Below, piece after piece: positions 56,072-64,000 of a stretch of DNA of 64,000 nt. The stretch comes from Bin25 sp965221765 (lineage in GTDB: Bacteria; Bacteroidota; Bacteroidia; Flavobacteriales; Flavobacteriaceae), in assembly GCA_965221765.1 (NCBI GenBank), contig OZ244911.1, positions 558,001-622,000 of the forward strand, given 5' to 3'. The notes under the pieces are model-generated. The model was not told the origin of the DNA. It saw only the letters and a list, made by a program, of their open reading frames with translations, and made no database searches. Every line of letters starts with the position of its first letter. The first letter of the stretch is position 1. Position numbers and translations under genes: made by a program.

Positions 56072-57790
56072 ATGATTGATTCTGAGATTTCGGCTAACTA
56101 TCAAGCTTGGTTGAGTCCCCCTTTTGATGCCCAAACTAGAAACCAAGTAAAAAAGCTTCAAAGAAATCCTGTGCAACTAACAGAGGCTTTTGCAAAAAAT
56201 CTTGAATTTGGAACTGGTGGGATTCGAGGAATCATGGGAGTAGGAACAAACCGAATCAACCGATATACTTTGGGTAGATCGACCCAAGGATTGTGCAATT
56301 ATCTGAAGTCCGCTCATAAAGATGAGTCCATCACATCAGTTGTGGCCTATGATTGTCGAAAGAATAGTTATCAATTAGCAAAAGCGGTTGCCAATGTATT
56401 TGCAGCTAACGGAGTCAAATGTTTTCTATTTTCAAAATTGAGAACCACTCCTGAACTTTCATTTGCGGTTCGATATCTAAAGGCTCACTGTGGTATTGTC
56501 ATTACGGCTTCTCACAACCCCCCTCGATATAATGGATATAAAGTTTATGGACCTGATGGCGGGCAGATTGTCTCTCCCATCGATCAATACATCATCGATG
56601 CCATTCATGGTATATCATTTAATGACATACGATTTGAAGCCAACGAAGATTTCATTGAACTCATCGATAAAAAAATTGATATCCCGTACTTCAATACTGT
56701 TTTGGAGGTTGCTAGAATCAACACTAGTAGCCATAAAAGTTTAAAGGTTGTATTTACTTCACTTCATGGGACGAGTATCACGGCTATTCCTACGGTATTG
56801 GAAAAAGCTGGATATCACCAGTTACAAATTGTTAAACAACAAGCCCAAATAGATGGCGATTTTCCAACCGTCGAATCTCCAAATCCCGAAGAGGTTAAAG
56901 CCTTTTCTATGGCATTTGAATTGGCTAAACAAAACGATGCTGAAATCGTTATTGGGACAGATCCTGATGGAGATCGATTAGGGGTAGGGGTTAAAACTTC
57001 CGATGGCCATTATAAACTGTTATCTGGAAACCAAACCATGGTTTTGATGACAGAATTTTTATTACATCATAAAAAACAAAAAGGGCAGTTGAATCGAAAC
57101 TCTTTTATCGCTACCACGGTAGTTTCAACACCTTTGATGGAAAAAATTGCCCATCATTATGGTATTGAATGTAAAATTTGTTTAACGGGTTTTAAATGGA
57201 TTGGTAAAATGATTCAAGATTTTCAAGACCAAGAGTTCATCTGTGGTGGAGAAGAAAGTTTTGGCTTTTTAGTGGGAGATGCCGTTCGAGATAAAGATGC
57301 TGTTTCAGCAACCCTATTGATTTGTGAAATCGCTCAGATTTTAAAAGATAAAGGCCATAATTTACTCGAATATCTTTCTGAAATTTATAGCAAATATGGT
57401 CTTTTCCATGAAGATTTGTTATCCTTGACCAAAGAAGGAATCTCTGGTTTTCAAGAAATTCAACAACAACTCAAACATCTTCGGGAATTTCCTCCTAAAA
57501 TATTGGCCAATCAACCCCTTGTCAGAATGAATGACTTTGAATCGTCAGAAAGTTTTGATGTTCAAACCAAGCAAGTTCAATCCATTGAATTACCCTCATC
57601 AAACATGCTTCAATTCATTACTCGAAACCATTCCAAAGTGACCATTCGACCTAGTGGAACAGAACCCAAAATAAAATTTTATTTCAGTGTCCAAAGACCC
57701 TATCAATCTAACTACTCTCTTTTAGAACAATTAGATCAATTGGCTGAAGAAATTGGATTATTGAAACAAGATTTTAATCTTTCTCCATGA
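56072..57790 (+). CDS. Phosphoglucomutase/phosphomannomutase (alpha-D-phosphohexomutase)
   Basis: Interconverts hexose 1- and 6-phosphates through a phosphoserine. The protein has 572 residues with the four-domain layout. The active serine (about 147) is in VITASHNPPRYNGYK, the Mg loop is VIGTDPDGDRLGVGVK, the sugar loop is CGGEESFGFLVGD, and the phosphate-binding domain 4 has TIRPSGTEPKIKFYF. EFGTGGIRGIMGVGTNRIN is the N-terminal signature of the PGM2-like bacterial group. The stop overlaps the next start by four bases (ATGA), so it is coupled to the ABC exporter. Together with UDP-glucose dehydrogenase it may feed surface polysaccharide. Confidence 0.95.
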   Translation: MIDSEISANYQAWLSPPFDAQTRNQVKKLQRNPVQLTEAFAKNLEFGTGGIRGIMGVGTNRINRYTLGRSTQGLCNYLKSAHKDESITSVVAYDCRKNSYQLAKAVANVFAANGVKCFLFSKLRTTPELSFAVRYLKAHCGIVITASHNPPRYNGYKVYGPDGGQIVSPIDQYIIDAIHGISFNDIRFEANEDFIELIDKKIDIPYFNTVLEVARINTSSHKSLKVVFTSLHGTSITAIPTVLEKAGYHQLQIVKQQAQIDGDFPTVESPNPEEVKAFSMAFELAKQNDAEIVIGTDPDGDRLGVGVKTSDGHYKLLSGNQTMVLMTEFLLHHKKQKGQLNRNSFIATTVVSTPLMEKIAHHYGIECKICLTGFKWIGKMIQDFQDQEFICGGEESFGFLVGDAVRDKDAVSATLLICEIAQILKDKGHNLLEYLSEIYSKYGLFHEDLLSLTKEGISGFQEIQQQLKHLREFPPKILANQPLVRMNDFESSESFDVQTKQVQSIELPSSNMLQFITRNHSKVTIRPSGTEPKIKFYFSVQRPYQSNYSLLEQLDQLAEEIGLLKQDFNLSP

Positions 57791-59610
57791 AACTATTAAA
57801 GCAATTTTTTGCTTTTGGATTTCCCTATAAAGGCTATGCGGCTCTCAACATCCTATTTAACTTTTTATATGCCCTATTTAGTGGCTTGGCTTTTATTTCT
57901 CTTATTCCCATGTTAGATGTGTTGTTTGGTACCAATCAACCTCAAACCTCACCACCAGTATACCATGGCCTTGAAAACTTTACAATCTATCTCAAATCCT
58001 ATATAGATTATTATATACACCAACATTTTGATAATAATACCAATCAACTCTTAATTTTTGTTATCGCTATTGTTTTAACCACTTTTTTATTGAAAAACTT
58101 GAGCAATTATTTGGCATTATTTTTCATCACCTTTTTAAGAAATGGTATTCTTAGAGATTTAAGAAATCAATTATATCACAAAATCATCCATCTTCCGGTA
58201 TCTTATTTTTCAGAGAAGAAAAAAGGAGATTTAATTTCTCGAATGACCAATGACGTTAATGAAGTACACGTATCTTTTTTGTCTATGTTGGAGGTTTTAG
58301 TAAGAGATCCCTTGACCATTTTGTTTTCTATTTTTTTCATGTTTACCATCAGTATCCCATTGACTTTGGTTGTTTTGGTATTTATTCCAATTTCTGGTTT
58401 TTTAATCACCCAAATTGGAAAACGGCTCAAAAAAGATTCCGATTTATTACAACAACAACAAGGACGCTTTATGTCAATCATGGATGAAACCATCGAAGGA
58501 CAAACCGTCATCAAATCATTTCGTGCTGAAAATAGATTTATCACGGCCTTTATAACGGCTACCAAACGATTTTATCGCTTTTCTAATCGCTTTTTTCATC
58601 GTTCAAATTTAGCTTCTCCTATGAGCGAATTTTTAGGGATTTGTATCATCGGTGTTTTACTTTGGATTGGGGGGCAAGAAGTGCTTAAAAATGGTTCACT
58701 CTCTGGTGCATTTTTTATCTCTTATATGGGATTGGCTTATAATATTTTGACTCCTGCCAAAAACATTAGCAAAGCCTACTACAGTATCCGAAAAGCAGAG
58801 GCTGCTGGAGAACGGATTTTTGAAGTTTTAGAAATTCCTTCACAAAAAGACCACAAACAAGCCATCAATAAAAATGATTTTAACCATCAAATCATATTTG
58901 ATCAGGTCTATTTTAAATATCGAGATCAGTGGGTTTTAGACGATCTATCTTTTACAATTAAAAAGGGTCAAATGGTGGCCTTGGTGGGGGCATCAGGAAG
59001 TGGTAAAACCACCATCGCCAATATTCTATTGGGATTCCAATCCATCCAAAAAGGGCATCTTAAAATCGATGATATCCCCATTGATGAAATCAAACGATCA
59101 AGTTTATACGAGCTCATCGGTTCGGTCGATCAACACTCTATTTTATTTCATGACACGGTGACCAATAATTTAAACATTGGTAAATCCGATGCCACTCAAA
59201 CAGAACTCACCGAGGCAGCAAGAGTTGCCAATGCTCATGAATTTATACAACAACTGCCCAATCAATACCATTCGAACATTGGTGAAGGAGGAGCTAATAA
59301 GCTTTCAGGAGGACAAAAGCAGCGATTGTGTATTGCTCGTGCAGTTGTTAAAAACCCACAGATATTAATTCTCGATGAAGCTACTTCATCATTAGATACA
59401 GAAAGTGAAAAATTGGTTCAACAAGCACTAGAAAAACTCATGAAAGGACGCACAACACTCGTCATTGCACACCGATTATCAACCGTTGTAAAAGCCGATA
59501 AGATTTTAGTGCTCGATAAAGGAACCATTGCTGAATTTGGAACCCACTCCGAACTCATTAATAAGCCAAGCATCTATAAAAAATTGGTTAATCTCCAAAA
59601 CTTGACATAA
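57787..59610 (+). CDS. ABC exporter, fused membrane and ATPase domains (MsbA-like)
   Basis: A 607-residue half-transporter. The membrane domain has six helices (about 15-320, with the coupling-helix area LPVSYFSEKKKGDLISRMTN) and the nucleotide-binding domain follows. Walker A is VGASGSGKTTIANIL (about 400-414), the Q-loop area is GSVDQHSILFHDTV, the ABC signature is LSGGQKQRLCIARAV, Walker B is ILILDEATSSLD, and the H-loop is VIAHRLSTV. The layout matches lipid or multidrug exporters of the MsbA type. It is coupled to the mutase gene by a 4-base overlap. The cargo is unknown. Confidence 0.93.
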   Translation: MKLLKQFFAFGFPYKGYAALNILFNFLYALFSGLAFISLIPMLDVLFGTNQPQTSPPVYHGLENFTIYLKSYIDYYIHQHFDNNTNQLLIFVIAIVLTTFLLKNLSNYLALFFITFLRNGILRDLRNQLYHKIIHLPVSYFSEKKKGDLISRMTNDVNEVHVSFLSMLEVLVRDPLTILFSIFFMFTISIPLTLVVLVFIPISGFLITQIGKRLKKDSDLLQQQQGRFMSIMDETIEGQTVIKSFRAENRFITAFITATKRFYRFSNRFFHRSNLASPMSEFLGICIIGVLLWIGGQEVLKNGSLSGAFFISYMGLAYNILTPAKNISKAYYSIRKAEAAGERIFEVLEIPSQKDHKQAINKNDFNHQIIFDQVYFKYRDQWVLDDLSFTIKKGQMVALVGASGSGKTTIANILLGFQSIQKGHLKIDDIPIDEIKRSSLYELIGSVDQHSILFHDTVTNNLNIGKSDATQTELTEAARVANAHEFIQQLPNQYHSNIGEGGANKLSGGQKQRLCIARAVVKNPQILILDEATSSLDTESEKLVQQALEKLMKGRTTLVIAHRLSTVVKADKILVLDKGTIAEFGTHSELINKPSIYKKLVNLQNLT

Positions 59611-59624
59611 TGGTTGTCGATTGA

Positions 59625-59653
59625 TAAAAAAAAAGCGATCCATCGACCGCTTT
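59625..59653 (-). terminator. Rho-independent terminator between convergent genes
   Basis: Stem AAAGCG (59632-59637) pairs with CGCTTT (59648-59653) with a 10-base loop. On the minus strand it is followed by a run of nine T. It lies about 95 bases past the GH3 stop and probably ends that transcript. It may also serve the ABC gene in the other direction. Confidence 0.65.
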
Positions 59654-59745
59654 GAGTGTTTTCACAACGGAATAATCCTTATTGTGAATTGGAATCAAAA
59701 TGCAAATATAAACTTCTTGGCTGAATTATCTTGATGAAAGGCTTT

Positions 59746-61269
59746 TCAAGGGGTGTTTTCAAACCTTAGAAGTTCTTCAACATGTTGTCTAGAATTTGAT
59801 AATCTAGGCACCTTGTGTTGACCCCCTAGTTTATTTTTACTAGCCAACCAATCATAAAATAAATTTTCTCTAGCCATGTGAATCACTGGCAAGTCAACGG
59901 TGATGTTTTTATATCGTTTGGCTTGATAATCAGAATTTAAATTTTGCAAGGCTTGGTCTAAATCTATCGTAAATTGACTTAGATCTTTAGGAGGTGATTT
60001 AAATTCGATAATCCACTGATGGCTGCCCTTAGAACCACTATCCATATAGATGGGAGCCACGGTATAATCTGAAATTAAACTCTGGTGTTTTTTATTGACT
60101 TGCTCTAATGCTTTTTCAGCATTATCAATAATCAATTCTTCGCCAAAAGCATTGATATGGCTTTTCGTTCTGCCAGTGACTTGAACCCGATAAGGACTCA
60201 ATGAAGTAAACACGACAGTATCCCCTATTCGATAACGCCAAAGACCCGCATTGGTAGTAATCACCACTTCATATTGTAGACCCAATTCAACGCTATCAAT
60301 GGCCACAATTTTATTTTTGACTGCCTTTTTATCGACTCCTAAAGGAATAAATTCATAAAAAATACCATAATCTAACATCAACAGCAAATCATTTTCAAAA
60401 TTTCGGTCTTGAATAGCTAAGAATCCCTCAGAAGCATTATATATCTCATAGTATTTGAACTCGGCATCGGGAATCAATCGTTCAAATTGACTTTTATAGG
60501 GATTAAAACTAACCCCTCCATGAAAATATACTTCCAAATTTGGCCATACCTGCTTGATATGTTCTCTTTTAGTAAACTTTATAATCTCATTCAGAAGAGA
60601 TAACATCCATGAAGGGACTCCTGCCATTCCTGTGACCTTCTGTCTAACTGTTTTTTTAACGATTGCCTTGATTTTTGATTCCCATTCACTCATCAAAGAA
60701 ACCGACTGATTGGGAGTACTGCTGAGTTTTGCCCAAAAAGGAAGATTATCGATAATGATAGCTGATAAATCGCCATAATAACTATTATGTTTATGATATA
60801 ATTCATGGCTTCCTCCTAATTTTAAATTTTTTCCAGCCAATAGTTGTGATTTTGGATTATTATGGAAATACAATGAAAGCATGTCTTTTCCCGCTTTATA
60901 ATGACAACTTTCTAAAGCTTGGGTGCTGACTGGAATATATTTGCTTTTATCATTAGTGGTCCCACTAGATTTTGCAAACCATTTGATGTGGGTAGGCCAA
61001 AAAATATTTTGTTCTCCTTGGCGACAACGATCGATAAGATGGGTGATTTGTTCGTATTCTACAATCGGAATGCGCTGTTTGAAAGTATCATAATTATCAA
61101 TAGAGGCAAAATCATATTGCTTTCCTAATTGGGTATTCGAAGCCACTTTTAATAATTCCAACATCAGTTCCATTTGGACTTCTACTGGATATTTTATAAA
61201 TAATTCAATTTGATGAATTCTCTTTTTTAATAACCATGAAGCAATCAAATGAAACCAAGGGTGTGGCAT
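59746..61269 (-). CDS. GH3-family (auxin-responsive promoter-like) acyl-adenylating protein
   Basis: A 507-residue protein of the bacterial GH3 family, structurally an ANL-type adenylating enzyme. The phosphate-binding loop is WFAKSSGTTNDKSKYIP. The acyl/nucleotide region has EIYNASEGFLAIQD, and the hinge to the C-terminal domain is GLWRYRIGDTVVF followed by VTGRTKSHINAFGEELI. Plant GH3 enzymes join amino acids to acyl acids. The bacterial substrate is unknown. It is divergent from DUF2797, an arrangement I recall from other Bacteroidota. A terminator lies downstream. Confidence 0.9.
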   Translation of the reverse strand: MPHPWFHLIASWLLKKRIHQIELFIKYPVEVQMELMLELLKVASNTQLGKQYDFASIDNYDTFKQRIPIVEYEQITHLIDRCRQGEQNIFWPTHIKWFAKSSGTTNDKSKYIPVSTQALESCHYKAGKDMLSLYFHNNPKSQLLAGKNLKLGGSHELYHKHNSYYGDLSAIIIDNLPFWAKLSSTPNQSVSLMSEWESKIKAIVKKTVRQKVTGMAGVPSWMLSLLNEIIKFTKREHIKQVWPNLEVYFHGGVSFNPYKSQFERLIPDAEFKYYEIYNASEGFLAIQDRNFENDLLLMLDYGIFYEFIPLGVDKKAVKNKIVAIDSVELGLQYEVVITTNAGLWRYRIGDTVVFTSLSPYRVQVTGRTKSHINAFGEELIIDNAEKALEQVNKKHQSLISDYTVAPIYMDSGSKGSHQWIIEFKSPPKDLSQFTIDLDQALQNLNSDYQAKRYKNITVDLPVIHMARENLFYDWLASKNKLGGQHKVPRLSNSRQHVEELLRFENTP

Positions 61270-61279
61270 ACGGTTGATG

Positions 61280-61287
61280 TATCTTTG
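61280..61287 (+). promoter_or_regulatory. Bacteroidota -7 promoter box (TATCTTTG)
   Basis: An exact TAnnTTTG match 31 bases before the DUF2797 start and within the short gap shared with the divergent GH3 gene. The -33 element is unclear. Confidence 0.45.
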
Positions 61288-61318
61288 GGAGTAAAATTAG
61301 CAATTATAAAAGCCAAAA

Positions 61319-62152
61319 ATGATTCAAGGGGTATTAACCAAAATGCAATCTCAATACCACAAACAACGTCCCGTAGACTACTTTTTGGGGTTTAAAACTT
61401 CTTTTGTTCATCTTAATCAATTCATTGGTAAACACATTTCCATGATACCGCAAGGCTGTCAATGCTTGGGATGTGGTAACACCTTCACTCCATATGATGC
61501 CCCTTTTTTCTTTCGGAGAGGTTATTGTGGCAACTGCTTTTCTCAAAGACCCGAAATGGGGGATTGGGTAATTTCTCCGGAATTGAGTCAATCTCATTTA
61601 GGGATTGAAGATCGGGATTTGGCCTACGAAAAAAAATACCAACTCCAACCACACATCGTTTATTTGGCATCCACTAGCAAAATTAAAGTTGGCGTCACTC
61701 GTAAAGAAAATGCCATCACCCGGTGGATTGACCAAGGGGCAAGTCAAGCCATGGTTCTCATAGAAGTTCCCAATCGATATTTGGCTGGTATTACTGAGGT
61801 CTCACTCAAAGAATACTATGCCAGCGCGACCCCTTGGCGACAAATGCTCAAAGGAGACCATATCGAAGTAGACTGGGCTAAAGAACAGCTTCATGCCTTA
61901 AGGCTAGTCCCAAATCAAGTTAAAAAATATATCAAACCTACTGCAGAGCCTCATGCCATTCAAGTCCATTACCCAGTTAAAATAAAACCAACCAAGCCAA
62001 AGTCTTCTAGATTTGACTTTCATAAAACCAAACGACCTATTGAGGGTATTTTACAAGGTATTCGAGGGCAGTATTTGCTTTTTAATAACCAACAAGTATT
62101 TAATGTTCGACGGCATGAAGGATTTCAGGTCAAGATTGATATTAAAAGTTAA
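61319..62152 (+). CDS. DUF2797 protein
   Basis: A 277-residue protein that matches DUF2797. A zinc-ribbon-like Cys set (CQCLGCGNTFTPYD and GYCGNCFSQRP, about 50-85) is followed by QPHIVYLASTSKIKVGVTRK and TRWIDQGASQAMVLIEVPN, which has the spacing of a GIY-YIG-like fold with the K-V-G-x-T strand. The rest is helical with a basic C-terminal end. The function is unknown; nucleic-acid interaction is likely from the zinc ribbon and the GIY-YIG resemblance. It is divergent from GH3. Confidence 0.85.
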   Translation: MIQGVLTKMQSQYHKQRPVDYFLGFKTSFVHLNQFIGKHISMIPQGCQCLGCGNTFTPYDAPFFFRRGYCGNCFSQRPEMGDWVISPELSQSHLGIEDRDLAYEKKYQLQPHIVYLASTSKIKVGVTRKENAITRWIDQGASQAMVLIEVPNRYLAGITEVSLKEYYASATPWRQMLKGDHIEVDWAKEQLHALRLVPNQVKKYIKPTAEPHAIQVHYPVKIKPTKPKSSRFDFHKTKRPIEGILQGIRGQYLLFNNQQVFNVRRHEGFQVKIDIKS

Positions 62153-62234
62153 TCCTAGATTGGTAAACAAAACAAATCCATATAAAGTTTATTTGATGGC
62201 TCCATGTTCTTGAAATAACTTTGGAAAGCATCCA

Positions 62235-64000
62235 TCATTCTTTAGGAAATAATGATTCATCAAATGTTTTGATTAGCCCCCCTTCATGGGGTTCTTCAAT
62301 CGAAATTACTTGATAGTTTTGACCTTCAATAGCTCTTCTTGAAGAGACACCAGTAATTAAATTCAGAGCTCTTTTTACCAAAAGATCCTCGGCATCTCCC
62401 AATGGTTTTAGTTCTACTAAATTCTCTTTGATTTTATTGAAACTTGAAGGCGTAAACCCATCATATCCATAAGATTCACCTGAAGAATTGGTCACGGATG
62501 ATATCACAACATTTAAAACAAAGTTGTGATCCGTATTGAGATCTCCCGATATTCTATGATAATTTCTCGGCGAATCATTATGGTCAAATAAGTACAATGT
62601 TGCCAAATGCTTACCAACTGTTTGTTCGCCAATGACTGTCACATTCACATAAGGGGATATTCCACTGATGACAACTTCACTCGCTGAGGCCGTTCTACTA
62701 CTAGTAAGAACATAGACATTTGAAACATTCAATTTATTGACAGGCACTGTTTTAGATGAGTCTAAATAATCGATAAAATACTGTTTTTGAGACCCACCAT
62801 TAATATTAGAGTTATACTTTGATTGGATAAATACACTTGAAGAACTTTGTCCTGAAATCATTGATGCCAAAGCAACTGCAGTCGATAGATATCCACCTCC
62901 ATTATACCTTAAATCCAATATCAAATCCGTAATCGGTTCATCGGCAAATGTTTTAAACACCGTATTTAAACCAGAAACCTCTTGATGAAATTGATAGTAG
63001 GCTAGATACCCGATCTTCTTAGATCCTTTTGAGATGATAGAATGAGCCATGATTGGATTTCTAATTACTCGTAATTGTTTAGAAATGCTGACGGTTCGAT
63101 TCAAATCGACTACTTCAACCGGATTATCCAAATCGACACTAAGTCTCAAGTCCACCATTTTTAGGCTTAGGGTATTGGCGTTTAATAACCGATGGTAATT
63201 GCTAAGAGTGAGTCGCGTGCCATTGACATGAGAAAAAAAATCACCTCTTGAAACTTTTCCATCGGCAGGCGTTCCAGGAAAAGCAAACTGCACAACACCA
63301 ACTAAATTAGAAGAATTACTAGAATACCTTAATAGTTGAAATAGTAGCCCATTGTCAAATCTTGCTGCAGAATGCACACTAGCGATATTGCTTACAGTTG
63401 TTGAATAACTATAAAGATCTCCGCCTCTTTGACCTCTTTTATACAATAAATCGCTAAAAAACCGACTATGATTTGAATTTTGTTTAATAAATCGTTTATA
63501 ATCATCCTCAGGATTAGCTTTTGAATCAGCCAAATTTGGAACATCTCCTTGCCATAAATAATAATGATTCAAGGCCTTCCATACAAAATCACTTCTCTCA
63601 TAGGTTGAAGACTCTAAATCGATATTGACCGGTGGTGGGGGTTTGATTGTGATCTCATATTCGATTTCAAAAACATGATTATCATACGTGACTTTTAAAA
63701 TGATTGTTGCGGTTCCTTTAGATTTTGGAATGATTTGTCCCGTACTAGGATCAACGGTTAGTATTGATGATTTATTGGAGTCTTTTAAACGCCAGCTATA
63801 AGAATCCGCATTGGTGAAAATATCTTGCTCATTTTTAAAATTAAAAGTCAAGCTAGGACTGGATCCTCCCAAAATCACTTCATCATTAGAAGGTTTTCCG
63901 GTGATGGTTAATTCACGAACCTTTATTTCTAAAGAATCTTCAAATGTCAAGCCACCATAGGTTGCCGAAAGCTTGACTTGATAAGTCCCTACAGCATTGG
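62235..64000 (-). CDS. S41-family (C-terminal processing-like) peptidase with Ig-like repeats, 5' end outside window
   Basis: The frame is open to the window end, so the N-terminus is missing. From the left edge of the protein there are at least two Ig-like/BIG-2-type segments (TYQVKLSATYGGLTFEDS, then WRLKDSNKSSILTVDPSTGQ and KGTATIILKVTYDN). Then come an S41 N-terminal helical domain (ERSDFVWKALNHYYLWQGD), a PDZ-like domain (GTPADGKVSRGDFFSHVNGT), and the S41 core: LILDLRYNGGGYLSTAVALA, nucleophile Ser in TSSRTASASEVVISG, and Lys in GEQTVGKHLATLYL. It is probably an exported surface peptidase. At least 588 residues are visible, and the true start lies beyond 64000. Confidence 0.9.
   Translation of the reverse strand, partial: NAVGTYQVKLSATYGGLTFEDSLEIKVRELTITGKPSNDEVILGGSSPSLTFNFKNEQDIFTNADSYSWRLKDSNKSSILTVDPSTGQIIPKSKGTATIILKVTYDNHVFEIEYEITIKPPPPVNIDLESSTYERSDFVWKALNHYYLWQGDVPNLADSKANPEDDYKRFIKQNSNHSRFFSDLLYKRGQRGGDLYSYSTTVSNIASVHSAARFDNGLLFQLLRYSSNSSNLVGVVQFAFPGTPADGKVSRGDFFSHVNGTRLTLSNYHRLLNANTLSLKMVDLRLSVDLDNPVEVVDLNRTVSISKQLRVIRNPIMAHSIISKGSKKIGYLAYYQFHQEVSGLNTVFKTFADEPITDLILDLRYNGGGYLSTAVALASMISGQSSSSVFIQSKYNSNINGGSQKQYFIDYLDSSKTVPVNKLNVSNVYVLTSSRTASASEVVISGISPYVNVTVIGEQTVGKHLATLYLFDHNDSPRNYHRISGDLNTDHNFVLNVVISSVTNSSGESYGYDGFTPSSFNKIKENLVELKPLGDAEDLLVKRALNLITGVSSRRAIEGQNYQVISIEEPHEGGLIKTFDESLFPKE

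Noticed and set aside
1..64000. tRNA or rRNA genes
   Set aside because: No stretch with T-loop (GTTCGAATC-like) plus acceptor pairing or any rRNA-like sequence was found by eye. Short RNAs could still be missed without a covariance-model search.

Overview
This looks like a chromosomal window from a low-GC member of the Bacteroidota, probably Flavobacteriales-like. I infer this from the families present, not from a search. The evidence is: two TonB-dependent receptors (one of them with an N-terminal carboxypeptidase-regulatory-like domain), a DUF2723 membrane protein, a GH3-family protein next to DUF2797, an ileS-dksA-like-lspA cluster, a long LspA, BspA-like DUF285 lipoprotein repeats, and several exact TAnnTTTG (-7) promoter boxes. 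No rRNA, tRNA or CRISPR array was seen.

Layout: 1-544 is the 3' end of a TonB-dependent receptor. 545-2798 is decayed DNA with a broken ImmA/IrrE-DUF4411 module. 2799-7922 is ileS, a dksA-like gene, an exported protein and lspA. 7923-11084 is decayed, with a broken AbiEi-like (DUF6088)/AbiEii pair and an orphan ORF. 11085-14546 is nrdB-nrdA (class I ribonucleotide reductase). 14547-18773 holds decayed genes (a ClpX-like ATPase and unknown ORFs) and an IS5-type element with matching terminal inverted repeats. 18774-26930 is a nutrient-uptake island: a beta-helix lipoprotein, a TonB receptor that probably shares a transcript with a Pit phosphate permease, and a metallophosphoesterase. 26985-27877 is a Panacea-type antitoxin with a frameshifted RelE-like toxin. 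28104-37365 is a five-gene restriction-like defence operon: a C5 cytosine methyltransferase, a MORC/MutL-like GHKL ATPase, a Z1 ATPase, a DUF4420 PD-(D/E)XK nuclease and AIPR. 37423-47644 carries the DUF2723 protein, a heptad-repeat membrane protein, 5-formyl-THF cyclo-ligase, UDP-glucose dehydrogenase, uvrC and a small membrane protein. 47827-49513 is a large DUF285 surface lipoprotein. 50095-64000 carries a GNAT enzyme, a 2-hydroxyacid dehydrogenase, a sodium:alanine symporter, paired membrane proteins, a phosphohexomutase, an ABC exporter, GH3, DUF2797 and a partial S41 peptidase.

The most interesting signal is a set of 9-10 base G or C runs in an AT-rich sequence. Two of them switch reading frames. 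A 9-C run splits the methyltransferase of the defence operon, and 7 or 10 C would restore it. A 9-G run sits between the only plausible start codons and the lipobox of the DUF285 lipoprotein, and 8 or 11 G would restore that. As sequenced both genes are OFF, which suggests phase variation of a DNA methyltransferase/defence system and of a surface lipoprotein. Homopolymer sequencing error is the main alternative. A second theme is a pair of unrelated small membrane proteins that each carry exactly four 21-bp repeats encoding coiled-coil heptads. A third is that accessory defence and toxin-antitoxin genes are mostly inactivated, while the housekeeping genes between them are intact.
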